A DNA stretch of 64,000 bases, taken from assembly GCA_021432635.1 (NCBI GenBank), contig MU270053.1:279743-343742 (forward strand). The letters are read 5' to 3'. A program made the translations under genes and the position numbers. Below, in pieces: positions 34,642-45,702 of the stretch. The DNA is from Thozetella sp. PMI_491. Its lineage: Eukaryota; Ascomycota; Sordariomycetes; Chaetosphaeriales; Chaetosphaeriaceae. Every line of letters begins with the position of its first letter. The stretch's first letter is position 1. Under the pieces are notes generated by a model. The model was given only the letters and a program-made list of their open reading frames with translations, was not told the DNA's origin and made no database searches.

Positions 34642-37600
34642 CACGTCATGTACTCTGTGCTAGGCAGCAGGGCATTCGTAACGCAGCTAGGGACTTAGAT
34701 GGACGAGTTTGATGAGGCACCATGGCAGGCCGAGCGGCGGAGGGGCATTCCCACTGCCGCGGGCGAGCGCAAAGGGCGATAAGATAGCGTTGCGCAAGAG
34801 CCAGGTTGGAAGATGTGCTGTCGTAATTTCAGGGCCGCTGATCGACTCAGCCAAGCAGGATTTGAGAGAAGCACCATGCCGCGCCATCTGCCCACTTTGA
34901 GGAGGTGGGCATCGGTGTAGGGGGCCATCCTGGCTGTACGAGACAGGCATCTTTGGTGTCACACGGCGTTTGGACTTTCCCATGCTGCGGATGCCGGGAC
35001 GCAGGCCAATGGCGGGTTGGTTGGTTGGTTTCTTTTTTTTCTTTTTCGGGAGGGCAGGCAACACGGCATACCCGCGTAAATCGAATCCTCTTGGGGCAAA
35101 AGAGCGCCTTACCTCTTCCCTTGCCCCCCCCCCCCCCCCCCCTTCCCCCTTTCCCCGCGACGCATCGTTAGCTTCCCCGCCTGCCATGGGAGCAGATACA
35201 GTGGAGGCGGGGAACGCGTCAGGTACTGCAGCTCCCCTACCTCGTCCGAATGGATATGGAAACGCGGAGGGGGAGTGGGCTGTCTTCCGCTATCTCGGAT
35301 GGCGACCCGTAATGGCCATTGTGTGGTATGCGTGGTGCTCTGTAGCGCCCAAGCAGCCCCTTTGAGGTGCCGGAGCCGCAAGCCGGGATCTGTGGGTCTG
35401 GGTGGGCAGGGAGCCGCCCGCTCCTCGAGAGAGCTCCGCGGAGATGTCCTCTTCACTGAGAGTGAGGGGCACCACAAGAAGCAGCACAAATGGCCCATGA
35501 CGGCATTGAAAGCCGCCCAAGTCCAATCCAAATGCGTGTTAGCGAGTCGATTTGTACGTAATTGAAAGCTCAGGTCTGCACAAAGCAAACGCCAGGTTCC
35601 ATCATCGGCTCGAGGAGAAGGAAAAAAACCGCCCCAAAAAACGACGGCGTGCTAGAGACCCTGGGGCGAATTTCCGAAGGTACATTGTGAAATGCCGGGC
35701 GGCGCTCCCCGAGCGGAGCCGGCTGTTATCTTTGACACCGCCAGAAGGCTGCCCCAAATAGCCGTGGCCTGCCCAATCGCCGCGATCGCTTGCGGGAGGA
35801 AGGGGCCCCTGGCAAGCCAAAGTGGGTCTACCATGGACCTGGGTCGACGGTGCTGAGCCTTAGGGGCTTCTGGATCGCGACCGTCTTGGGATAGTCTTGA
35901 AGAACCAGCCCATGCCGGTCGCGCACACAGGTCAGGTGGTTCTGGAAGTAATCTTTCTATGGGACCTTGGCCTCTTCCCCGCCCTCGATCGGGAAGGTAA
36001 CGGCGACGGCTTCTCAGGCCGAGAGTGACGCCGCCATCGAGGTGCACGATGCGAGAGAGCTCCTCCACCCTACCGAGGCGCAGTTTCGGGCATATCGGCT
36101 GCCCGGCTTGGGCAAGCCAGGCGGCCGCCAAATCTCGAGAGAGGAGCGGGAACGGTTTCGACGCAGTCCCTATGAACGTGTCCATCACCAGCACTCGTTC
36201 CTGCTTCGAGCCCTGCAGTAGTCGAAAGGTGTTAGTGTCTCATGTCCGAGGCGTATCTCGTGGTATCCAGCTTGTCAGAGGGCGGAACTCGTCGGGTGCG
36301 AAACCCTAGGACCTTTCTGGGCCTCGTGGAGACTGTGGCTCCTGTCTCTTGCCTTCCTCAAAGAGAGAGATCACGACAACCAACGGTGCCGTCACGATGG
36401 TCTCCACCGGCCAGACTAACGAGCAGGGCATCGTGGGTCTAGGGCCACGACCTGGGATCCGCACAAGGTTCGGGGCCCAGACTTTGCACGGGTGATAGTG
36501 CGCCTGCTTGTTAGTGATGCCCAGGTAAGTAGCAGGACAACACCGGCATAAACGTGGATGGGCCTATTTGCGCGTTTGCTGGAAAGGGTCGCTTGCATGG
36601 CCGGCCCCAGAGCCGCTTGCGTCAGGTGGAACGAGAGACGTTTTATTGCCAGGTGAAGGCTGCCGTTGCTCAGAGCAGCATCTTTCGTCCCTCCATGGCC
36701 CGAAATTAGGAGGGAGATCGAAGAACAGGCCCACCGCCTAGTTAGCCGTTAGAGAGGGAGGGGGGCATGTAACCAGGCGCCCGGATGGCATGTTCAACAA
36801 AGCCGCCGGCCGGCGGTGACGAGAAGGCAAAGGGGGCAGAGAAAAAAAAAAACTGGTCCCCCCGGATGGATGCATCCTTCTTTGAGCACGCACTAGTGGT
36901 ACAGCCAAAGAGGGGTGGATGTTGTGTGCTCGGGGCAGTAGATATTGGACCCATCGAAAGAGATTCCATGCTGGCGGCCGTGGCCAAAAGAATCGCAAAC
37001 TTTTACCTAATCCCAACCCCGAAGTCGCTGCAACCAAGCGATTCAGGGCGGACTAGAATGGCCACAGACGCCAGCACGTTGGCCCGATGGCCTTCATCGT
37101 CATCTCACCCAGGGCCGGCGTCATCCACTTACAATGGAGACCATGCCGGAGCCCAGTACACACACACACACCCCGCGGCCGAAGAGGGGCTTCAAAGATA
37201 CCAATAACAAATGATGCCATCCGCCCGGGCGCGTCCTCACCGTCCTGTTCGCTTCTGGGCGAAGCCCCAGGAGCTAGGAGCCAGGCCCGATCTTAACCGG
37301 GCAGCGCGGTAGGGGGACGCACACCCATCATCAGAGAGGTAGGTACAAACGGCCCCCTCCCCATCTCCCCTCCAAGTAGAACGGCCACCCGGCAAGGCCC
37401 CTGACTCCTGTCGGCTTGTCCACTCGTGCCCATGCCCCCCTGGTTGCGCTCTCCTAATAGGAACCACATGGAGTGGAGGAAGCACGCTAGGTCCTGCCCG
37501 TTTATAAAGAACAAGACCTCTCGCCGTTTAGGACGGCGTAGCCTTTTGGCCTAGTCTCTCTGGTCTCTCCCCGCCATTTCCTCCCTCCCTCGGAACGATC

Positions 37601-39595
37601 TAGGAAGAAGAAAAAAATAGACACACCCGTCGCCCTGCCTCGCCTCGCGCCCAGAGGAAAGAAAAGAGAAGCTTTGGTGTTCGCTCTGATCCTATCGCGC
37701 GGACCCGTGGTTGGGCCATTCCCAGCTAGATCGCCCCGTACCCTCAGGACCGACCATCACTTACAGTCCCAAAGCGGTCGCCCGTGTATACGGTACGGTT
37801 TTTTTTTAGGGGCGAGCCTCCGAACAAGGCACGCGAAACAACAGAAGGCGGGGGGAGTGAATATTTTTCTTCTCCTCCCGCGCTAAAGAATCGCAGAAAG
37901 CGCGTGGCCACCGAGGCGAGGCCCTTGGGTCGGGTAGCAAAGCTGTCGGACGCAGAGATTGTGAGAGAGAAGGAACGTGTCGAGTCATTTCTGCAGCGAG
38001 CAGCTGGCAAACCTGCATGCTAGCTAGGGGTGCTCAGGCTTGCGAACCAGCTTTCCGTTCCGAATCGCCGCCCGCCCGCCTCAGACGCCCGCCCCACAAC
38101 CGGGACCGCCACAGAACGCACTGCAAGGACTTCCCTCCCTTCCCAGCCAGCCAGCTTAGCGAAACGCCGTTGAGTCTGCCCGTCGAGGTGTCCCAGTGGC
38201 CTGCCCGGAAACAGAAAGCTGGGCTTATTTAGCTGCGCGCGAGCCCTCAGCAGGCACACACCCTGGGGTTCCCGGCGCATCTCTTAGAAACCATTAGGGC
38301 GGAACCGACGGCTCCTTTTTTGGAAAGTTTTTTTTATTTTCTTTTAGGACGGCTTTCGGAAGGGATCCGGATCTGGCCCTGAAAGAGATCGAGCTCCCCT
38401 CCTTCCTCACATTTCCTACAGCTTTCTTCGGACCAGCGACCAGGAATCGAGACGATAACCAACAGGGCTCCTCTTCGCCCTGCCTGGCCAGCCACCCATC
38501 CCTGCGGCGCACGCCAGTCGACCAAATCCCGATACCACGACCACCCCGAGCGGCTCCCGATTGGCCAGATAGCGTACGCGCACACACCCGCACCGGGTCT
38601 GGCGATCTTTGTTTGCAGGAGGTATGCACAGCTCCCTGTTCCCCGAGGCCATTGCATGCCAGAAAGTTCCTGCGCGATACGCTGCATATGATGCAACCGG
38701 GTGCATGCTGATTGTTTTTCTGGTTCTCCAAACAGCCATCCTGCCTCTGATTCACTCGGGTTGCTCAAACCATCCCCTGGCTCCAATCGCAGCCGGGTTT
38801 CATATCACGGTACGTTGCTTATCGGAACTTAATTTTTTTTTTCTCTCTTGCCCATCTCGTGTCCCATCCCGCCCAGCCTGCCTAGCAGCTCTCAGTTTTT
38901 CTTCTCGAAAGGGGGGTCGGTCGTCTTGTCGTCCCCCTTTCACCCCTCCCCCTCTCTGCCCTGACATCGTCCCTGGTCTCCCCGGACTCTTTCGCGGCGC
39001 CTTCCCCAGGTCTTCCCTCCAGGATTCTTTATCTAGCCCCCTGTCATGCACCTTGCCCCGCAATCTACACGTCGCCCCACTAACTGATAAAGGTCAAAAC
39101 AGCTATCCGAACCCGCCAGCTCGCCTAGCAGGCCCGTACGCCGCCTTGCGATCCTGTGCTGCCCGTCCGCCTCCCGCGGTACGCCGAGTTAGGGTTCCCC
39201 TTTGCTCAGGGCTCACTGGCATTTATCCCCCCCCCCTCCCAAACCTGCGGACGGCGTGCGCTATCTTGGAAGGCCTCGTCTTAATTTATAATTTGCGCCA
39301 TCTGGAAGCCCTTCTATAGGCCAGCCCGCCCAGCACCAGCACCGACCCCCAGAAGACCGTGCCCCTTTTCTTAGCTACTTATCTCGCGCCAGCCGACAGT
39401 CTCCTGCCTGTCCGGGCACCTTTCCACTCGGCACACCAGTGCCTAAATATCAGGCACCAACGCGCCCCTTCCACTCCCCGCCCCCCCGGCTCCTCGCTCC
39501 CTTGCGAAGCAGACGAAACGAGAAGCGCAAATCTCAGTGCGACTCTGAAGCCTCTTGCAGCTTGGATTGCGCCTGCCTGCCTGTCGTCTCACTCG
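34642..39595. other. 5 kb gene-free region upstream of NMR1-like gene
   Basis: No convincing gene is present. ORFs at 35109-35588, 35652-36194, 38294-38786 and 38609-39319 overlap opposite-strand ORFs, lack domains and are Pro/Ser/Arg-rich. There is a C19 run at 35124-35142 and a C-rich leader-like stretch at 38930-39240. Three GATA-type motifs lie near the NMR1 gene (39029-39034 and 39379-39384 as TTATCT; 39085-39090 as TGATAA). The region probably contains a long regulated promoter and 5' UTR with uORFs, as is common for fungal regulators. Confidence 0.4.
35124..35142 (+). repeat. poly(C) tract, 19 nt
   Basis: An uninterrupted C run follows TTG and precedes TTCCCCCTTTCCCC in a gene-free region. 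Length is likely polymorphic or error-prone. Confidence 0.6.
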
Positions 39596-40957
39596 ATGCC
39601 GAGCGAAGTACACGCGGACCTAGCCATCCGGCCAGCTCCGAGGGATATTAAGGTCCCAAATACCCTCCTCGAAGCCGAGCGAAGGCACAAGCACTCCAGA
39701 TCTTCGTACTCGGAAGCGTCCACCCTAGTCTCGAGGAACAATTCGTTGACATTCCGTCCTTCAAAACGGTCAATGCCGACGCCGGACAAGACCATCGCCG
39801 TTATCAACGCCGCGGGCCGGCAAGCTGCCTCTCTGATCCGGGTGGCCACCGCCGTAGGCTACCATGTGCGCGCTCAGCTGCGAAATCTCGAGGGCGTCAT
39901 CGCGACCGAGGTGGCCAGCAACCCGAACGTGACGGTGCTGGAGGGCGAACTGTACACTAAGGACCGCCCGGCCGAGAAAGCCAACATCGACGTGACTAAG
40001 AACGGACCCATCTCCGGCATCGGCGTGAACCATGCGCTGATCTCGGAATTGTTCCGAGGTGCACAATTGGCCTTCATCAACACCACCTTCTATGGCGACG
40101 AGATCGCAATCGGCCAGGCCCTCGCCGACGCCGCCAAGAAGGCCGGCATCCAGCATTATATCTACTCGTCTATGCCCGACCACCATGCATACGACAAGAG
40201 CTGGCCGTCGCTTCCCCTATGGGCCTCCAAGCACCGGGTCGAGGATTACGTAAAAAAGATTGGTCTTCCCGCAACCTTTGTCTACACCGGCATCTACAAC
40301 AACAATTTTACCTCCCTCCCCTACCCCTTGTTCTGCACCGAGCTGCAGCCCGACGGATCCTGGATCTGGCAAGCCCCGTTCCACCCGCATGCCAAGCTTC
40401 CCTGGCTAGACGCTGAGCACGATGTCGGCCCGGCGATCCTGCAGATTTTCAAGGATGGGGTAGGCAAGTGGGGGAACGGCAAGCGCATCGCATTGGCGTA
40501 CGAGATGCTCACCCCCAAGGAGGCCTGCAAGGAATTTTCGCGAGGCGTCGGCAGGCCTGTGCACTACGTGCGCGGGCCAATCGAGGTCAAGGTCAAGATT
40601 CCCGAGGGCTACAGGATCCAGCTGGAGGCCCTGGAGAAACTCTTTGATCCCGAGAATGACGACCCCAAGAAGCAGCCCCCCTACTTTGGCGACCGCGCGC
40701 TGGAGGCCAGCTGCCCCACGGTGGCGCTAGAGCTGTGGGAGGGCCCCCGGTCAATCAGGGAGTACGCTCAAGAGATTTTCCCCCTCGAAGAGCAGGCAAA
40801 CGGCCTGACCTGGATGCTCGACGACGTCGAGGGCCCCGTTGGAAACAACCACCACGACCAGGCCGAGGAGGACGATGGCGAGGAGGAGGAAGACGAGGAA
40901 GGCGATGGGCTGATAATGAGGGGACTCAAGCGGGAGGACGAAGGCTGGCTTGCGTGA
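39596..40957 (+). CDS. nmr1: NMR1/NmrA-like nitrogen metabolite repression regulator
   Basis: NmrA/NMR1 proteins bind dinucleotides through a Rossmann fold without known catalysis and restrain the GATA activator AreA/NIT2 under nitrogen sufficiency. The family core starts at MPTPDKTIAVINAAGRQAAS (39773), with the degenerate nucleotide-binding loop NAAGRQA. Then come AQLAFINTTFYGDEIAIGQA, HYIYSSMPDH, TGIYNNNFTSLPYPLF and WLDAEHDVGPAILQIFKDG, and near the end PLEEQANGLTWMLDD. An acidic Glu/Asp tail follows (residues about 415-435 of the 453-aa model). There are no introns. The start is uncertain: in-frame ATGs at 39359, 39596 and 39773 give 532, 453 or 394 aa. I chose 39596 because family members can carry N-terminal extensions, but 39773 is equally defensible. 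GATA motifs lie upstream. Confidence 0.9.
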   Translation: MPSEVHADLAIRPAPRDIKVPNTLLEAERRHKHSRSSYSEASTLVSRNNSLTFRPSKRSMPTPDKTIAVINAAGRQAASLIRVATAVGYHVRAQLRNLEGVIATEVASNPNVTVLEGELYTKDRPAEKANIDVTKNGPISGIGVNHALISELFRGAQLAFINTTFYGDEIAIGQALADAAKKAGIQHYIYSSMPDHHAYDKSWPSLPLWASKHRVEDYVKKIGLPATFVYTGIYNNNFTSLPYPLFCTELQPDGSWIWQAPFHPHAKLPWLDAEHDVGPAILQIFKDGVGKWGNGKRIALAYEMLTPKEACKEFSRGVGRPVHYVRGPIEVKVKIPEGYRIQLEALEKLFDPENDDPKKQPPYFGDRALEASCPTVALELWEGPRSIREYAQEIFPLEEQANGLTWMLDDVEGPVGNNHHDQAEEDDGEEEEDEEGDGLIMRGLKREDEGWLA

Positions 40958-42266
40958 GACGGACGCGGGAGCGCAGCCCCGGGATTTAATTCGCGTTCCT
41001 TAGGTTCATGACTTGCATTGGGAGGTTGCCGTCAAAACAGCATAGCTCGGAGTGTGGCGAAAATCAGGGAGAGTAAAAAAGGGGTCACGAATGGAGCAGA
41101 CGTCGGCGGTCACAACTATATTTGCTTCGGCGTTCGAGCGGCGGGTGGTATTTGAATCCCGAAAACAACGCAGGTTATACCACTGCACATCTGGTAGTCA
41201 AAGAAATAAAAACAAGAATGACCTTGGAATATTAGCCTTGCAGAGCTGAGGAGGGCTGTGCCTCTGGTATAAAGTACGTGCTGCTGCTATGCGGCCGGGC
41301 GACTGTCTCGAAGTCGGCCGTCGTGACGATTCACGGCAATCAAGTTGTACACCCCAATACCACGCACTTGCAGGGCGACATTTACACAACCCGAGAGAAT
41401 CTTGTCGCTAACCTAGAGCTTTCATATCCCACCTCGCCCGATTTCGACGGCCCTACGGATAAAAGCGTCGCCTTTGCCCGTCCGATTCTTGCGGTGTAAG
41501 GGTCTCCCCTCAATAAGTTTCTGTCTCAAGCACGGCGGCCACTCATTTTCCAGGGAAGAGCTAGAGACGAAACAAAAGATGGCACAGTCTCGTAGATCTG
41601 TGTCATGACTCGGGCCTCTTCGATGGGTGAACTCAAGACAATAATGCAAAGGTGGCAGAGTGTTGCGTGATACTCTACGACGAGGGGGGGTTTCCTGCCA
41701 GACTAATGGCTCAATGGCTTCCACCGAGACCAAGTTTCTAGTTCGAGCTTCGTGGAGCCGCCCTCGCAGTGTAGCTTTCTAGCAGAAACCGCAGCGAAGA
41801 GTTGACTCTCAGAGCAATGCTGCGCGGTGTAGGTGTAAAGTCGAGACCACCTTATAGTGATAGTGAATCAAACAGTGGATACCAATACCTACTTTGCTAG
41901 CCAATCTACCAAGCCAATCTGCCAAGCCAATCTACCAAGCCCAAGCGAAATCAAGCGGCATCAAAAGCACAACGGCCATCTCTGTTAACAATCACTTGCT
42001 ACGAGCTGTAGCTAATGGAAAGTACTGCGTTGGGGCGTTGGATATTGCGGGCGAGAAATGGGCCAATGGCGAGTTGGTACGGATTATATTACTACATTAA
42101 TGACCTGAGCAAGGTGGCTTCACACCGGTCGAATAGACACAACCACAGATATGCCCACGCTATAAACACATACCGTACATGCAGACTGCTACAGCGGGAG
42201 GCCAGCTGTTAAGGGTGCAGGAAACACAGTCTCCGCGACAGCTTAGCACTCAATGCGACATATAGC
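40958..42266. other. intergenic, NMR1 3' to ERG2 3'
   Basis: These are the 3' flanks of two convergent genes plus AT-richer sequence. A 73-codon ORF (41278-41499) is the only protein-like reading and is treated as a finding. A 13-nt minisatellite lies at 41900-41938. Confidence 0.4.
41900..41938 (+). repeat. 13-nt tandem repeat, three copies
   Basis: Three consecutive copies of GCCAATCTACCAA are present, the middle one with A changed to G at the ninth base. The repeat lies in a non-coding stretch between convergent genes. It is too short for a functional claim. Confidence 0.7.
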
Positions 42267-43086
42267 CTAGAACTTGGCTTGGAGCAGGTTCGCGATCATC
42301 TGGTAGCCGGTGACCCAGGTCGTCCTCCAGAGGGTGGGGAGGTCAAGGGTGCTAGAGAGACCGTCGGCGAAGCCAAAGAACAGCATGGGGGGGATCCAGC
42401 CACGGGCGTACTCCAGGGCGAAGCAAGACTCGGGCATCTTGTACTGCTTGACGGTTCCGCGGCGCAGGTGGTGCATGCTGCCGGCCGGGTAGACCTCGGG
42501 CTCGTACTCGCCGGGGACGTAAGCGAGCTGGGTGCCACTGAGGATATGAAAGTAGTCGTCGGCGGTGTGACGGCCGGTGTGGCCCTCTGTGCCCACGGCG
42601 GTTCCTAGGTGTGCGAGTTAGCGACGGGACAGGGGCATCGCGTAGTCGTGTTTTGGCATATATCAGGTCACCCACCGAAGATGATCAGATACTCAGTCAC
42701 GCCTGCGCAAGGGTACTGGGTTAGTCGCGGTGATCGAGGAGACGAGCTCGGGAGGAACAAGACTTACTGGCGTGAATGATGTACATGCCGCCCATGGCGC
42801 CGCCGGCGTTGTTGAAGATCCACTCCTCATCCAGGTTGATGTAGGCCTTGGTTTGGGGCCGCACGGCGAGCTCATCGACGATGTACTTGACGATGGCCCT
42901 GGTGTCGTTGCCATGCGCTTGGATCCCGCGCTTGGCTAGATCATGCAGGTGATCCTTCTCAAAGACATAGAAGGACTCGAGATTCTTATCGAGGACATAG
43001 AAAACAGGCGAAAGGACGCCCAGCAGGATGGCGAAGAATCGGAGCCAGCCGCCGACGCCGGTGGACGAAGATGAGTTGGGAGCCAT
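42267..43086 (-). CDS. ERG2: C-8 sterol isomerase ERG2
   Basis: ERG2 moves the sterol double bond from C8 to C7 in ergosterol synthesis at the ER membrane. Three exons, minus strand: 43086-42768, 42702-42676 and 42604-42267, 227 aa, with a 27-nt middle exon encoding most of SVTEYLIIFG. Phases agree. An N-terminal membrane anchor (WLRFFAILLGVLSPVFYVLD) is followed by the ERG2/sigma-1 receptor core: NLDEEWIFNNAGGAMGGMYI, HASVTEYLIIFGTAVGTEGH, SGRHTADDYFHILSG-type sequence (here TGRHTADDYFHILSG) and ARGWIPPMLFFGFADGLSST. The conserved acidic residues expected for the carbocation intermediate are present. It lies head to head with CSL4 across 496 bp. The tiny middle exon is a likely error point for automated annotation. 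Confidence 0.95.
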
Positions 43087-43582
43087 TGCGCGACTGATGG
43101 TTCAAGGCAAAGGGCCGAGCGGGAGGAAAGACAGGAGCCAATGCCGGGGATTCGAGACGGGTGATCGAAGGAGAGAATGGTCTTTTCCCGAGGGCAGAGA
43201 CGTTCGGCGCCAACGGGGTGGATAAGGGGATGCAGCTAAAAAATTATCTAGAAGGGACAGACGCGGCGCACCACTATATGCACGCCATAGGCCGGAAAGG
43301 ACGGGGGCCGAAGGGGCCTATGATTCGATTTTTTTTGTTTTCGCCCAAGGCGGTAGGCGGTGGGGGCGCGAGAGCTAGGATCCCTGCAGGGTCTTGTTGT
43401 TTCCCCCCACTCCGGGGCAGTAATCCGGGCCCGACGCTGCATTGCCGAGAGCTGAGCTGTCCCGCCAAGCTGGCCCGCGAAATTTCTGCCCGCCTCCGAA
43501 CGAAAAAAGCCTTGGAGCTTTCGATTCCAGTTGTCGCTTCCCCGCCCCCTCTTTCGCACAACGACAAGACGCCGCACGCCCG
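43087..43582. promoter_or_regulatory. divergent promoter ERG2/CSL4
   Basis: These 496 bases separate the two start codons. There is a T run at 43330-43340, and the plus strand is C-rich toward CSL4. ORFs crossing it are shadows extending out of the flanking exons. Confidence 0.5.
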
Positions 43583-44311
43583 ATGGCTTCCCTCGCCGCA
43601 TCCGCCGTGATACCCGGCCAGCTCCTGGGGCCGGCGTCCAAGTACAAGCCAGGCCCCGGGACGCACATCCACGAGGCTAACCTCTACTCGTCGCTGCTGG
43701 GCGTGGTGCACGTCAGCCAGCCTGCCAAGGCCCCCGGCCCCGCGAAACGCCTCAACAAGATCACCTCGTCCGCGCCGGCCGAGCTGCCGACAATCTCCGT
43801 CTCCCGGTCGGGCGTGTCCGAGAAGCGCGAGGTGCTTCCCGAGGTCGGCAACGTGGTCCTGTGCCGCGTGCTCCGCATCACCCCGCGCCAGGCCGTCGTG
43901 GCCATCCTCGTCTGCGGCGATACGGTGCTCGACGCCGAGTGGCAGGGTCTCATTCGGACGCAGGACGTGCGGGCCACCGAGAAGGACAAGGTCAAGATTT
44001 ACGAGAGCTTCCGTCCCGGCGACATTGTGCGCGCCGAAGTGGTGCGTCTCTTCCCCCCCCCCCCCCGCCCCGGGTTGCTCCTTAGCCCAGCGCCCTGCGT
44101 CGGGCATGCAGGTCGCGGTCGAGCTAACGGTGCAAACTAGATCTCGCTCGGAGACCAGGCCAACTACTACCTCTCCACGGCGCGCAACGAGCTAGGTGTC
44201 ATTATGGCGAACAGCGAGGCCGGCAATAGCATGTACCCAGTGAGCTGGAAAGAGTACAAGGATCCGGAGACGGGCGTCAGCGAGCTGAGGAAGGTAGCCA
44301 AGCCGAGTTGA
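43583..44311 (+). CDS. CSL4: exosome cap subunit Csl4
   Basis: Csl4 is one of the three S1/KH cap proteins of the RNA exosome, acting in 3'-to-5' RNA decay and processing in nucleus and cytoplasm. Two exons, 43583-44041 and 44141-44311, 209 aa, phase 0. The start MASLAASAVIPGQLLG is the first ATG giving the family N-terminal barrel (VIPGQLLGPASKYKPGPGTH). The S1 domain follows (LPEVGNVVLCRVLRITPRQA...VKIYESFRPGDIVRAEV|ISLGDQANYYLSTARNELGV), and the C-terminus carries MYPVSWKEYKDPETGVSELRK, where family members often have zinc-binding cysteines. The single intron opens GTGCGT and contains a C14 run. Assignment is firm. Confidence 0.94.
44053..44066 (+). repeat. poly(C) tract in CSL4 intron
   Basis: Fourteen cytosines lie just after the intron donor of CSL4, followed by GCCCCGGG. 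An intron in the replication-foci-domain gene has a similar C run. Confidence 0.6.
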
Positions 44312-45702
44312 ACGGCCGCTGTGAGCCAGAATTACCCGATTTTCTGGCCGATGATTATGGCAATGGCCAGACCCGCAGCTCGAGCCGCACACCGCACACC
44401 GCCCGCCTCCGCCTTGCCTAGAGAACAGGCATGACAGCTCGACTGCCAGGCCATTCTTGCACCATCGGCACTGGAGAGGCCGACTGGAAATGTCTAGCTG
44501 CCACTCAACCTCACCATGGCGATGACGCCTGAGAGGTTACAAATATACCAGGGAGGGACACATACTGAATGAAAATCACGGGGTGTCCACCTCCTTCAGA
44601 GACCATTCTTCACCCTGAACTAGCAGTGTAGCGAACCAGACCAGATCACATAAGACATTAAGAAACGTTGTTTTGCTTGACAAGGCTGCGGGTCATAGCT
44701 GCGAGTCATATCCAGGAGGGTAACCGGCAGCTGTTGTGGTGTCAACGTCTGGCAAACCGGAGATGTGGTTGTTGCGTAGTTCCCGTTATTACCGAAGTAT
44801 AGCCTCGATGGCCAGCGCCAGGAAATGTCCTTGTTTCCTCTTTCGTTCTCTATCTCTATCCCAGCCGGTCCACCGCGCCGAGTTGCATTTCGACTAGGAC
44901 ACGGGCAGGGGTGGATCGACCGGTACCTCGAGCCGGAGGCTCGGTCTTAAGTGTATTCCCTACGCTATTTAATGCTTCTTGGCAGCGTCCTATGCTATCG
45001 CTCCACGTGCCAAGGGAGCTCCACTCCAAGGCGGAATGGGTGTGAGAAGGCGGAGGGAGGAGGCCTGCGAAAGGCATACAGTACCGGCTCGGCTCCGCCA
45101 TTGGGTGTGTTGGTTGCCGAGGAAGCGACGGGGGAGGGCTCGTTGTGAATAGCATTTTTGCCCGGTCGCCGTGGCTGCAGGGCAATGTACACTTTGGTTT
45201 GGTGGGTAGCCACTAACAGCTGCAGAATGACGTTAGCTGCCGTGCTGACCGACGTAGCGGCAGCTGGGAGCGTCCTGGCACCCTCCAGATTCTGAAACTT
45301 GGCCCAATGGAGGAGATCAGGACGATCACAGGGTTCATCCTCCAAGTTTTTAGCGATGGACGGGGTAATGACGCACACCTAGGCCAGGGTGTGGTTGGCT
45401 CGAGCCGAAACCAGCCCACCCACCTACCACCCACCTACCACCCACCCTCCTAGCCAAGCCATCCAGCGTGCCAGGGAGACTTATTAGCAAGGCTGTCTTG
45501 ACGGTTGACTGACCTTGCCGGGGGGGGGGCCAGGCTGAGCTCTCTAGTGTCTATCTGAAGTCTGAAGCCCCCGTTCCCCTCCCAAAGCTCATTCAAGCTC
45601 TCCCCTAGGGCCCCTCCCTCATCTTGTCACACCATTTTGCCACCCATCTAGGCCACGCTCCGTTGGCGAAACACGCCTCCCAGTGCCATCTTTACAGAAG
45701 CT
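44312..45702. other. intergenic, CSL4 to Arg/Tyr-rich gene
   Basis: No gene is supported; overlapping short ORFs occur on both strands at 44856-45434. It includes an 11-nt C-rich tandem repeat at 45417-45449 and a G10 run near 45520. Confidence 0.4.
45417..45449 (+). repeat. 11-nt tandem repeat CACCCACCTAC
   Basis: About three copies of CACCCACCTAC are present, the last ending in CCCTC instead. It is non-coding, 250 bp upstream of the next start codon. Confidence 0.6.

Noticed and set aside
38609-39319. 236-codon ORF upstream of the NMR1-like gene
   Set aside because: Pro/Ser/Leu-rich translation of a pyrimidine-rich leader; no domain; best read as promoter or 5' UTR.
41130-41195. tRNA-like sequence on the minus strand (GCAGTGGTATAACCTGC, then GGGATTCAAAT)
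   Set aside because: The D-arm-like hairpin is present, but the T-stem does not pair and no acceptor stem can be formed; at most a decayed tRNA fragment.
43274-44107. 277-codon minus-strand ORF over CSL4
   Set aside because: Antisense shadow of the CSL4 exon and promoter.
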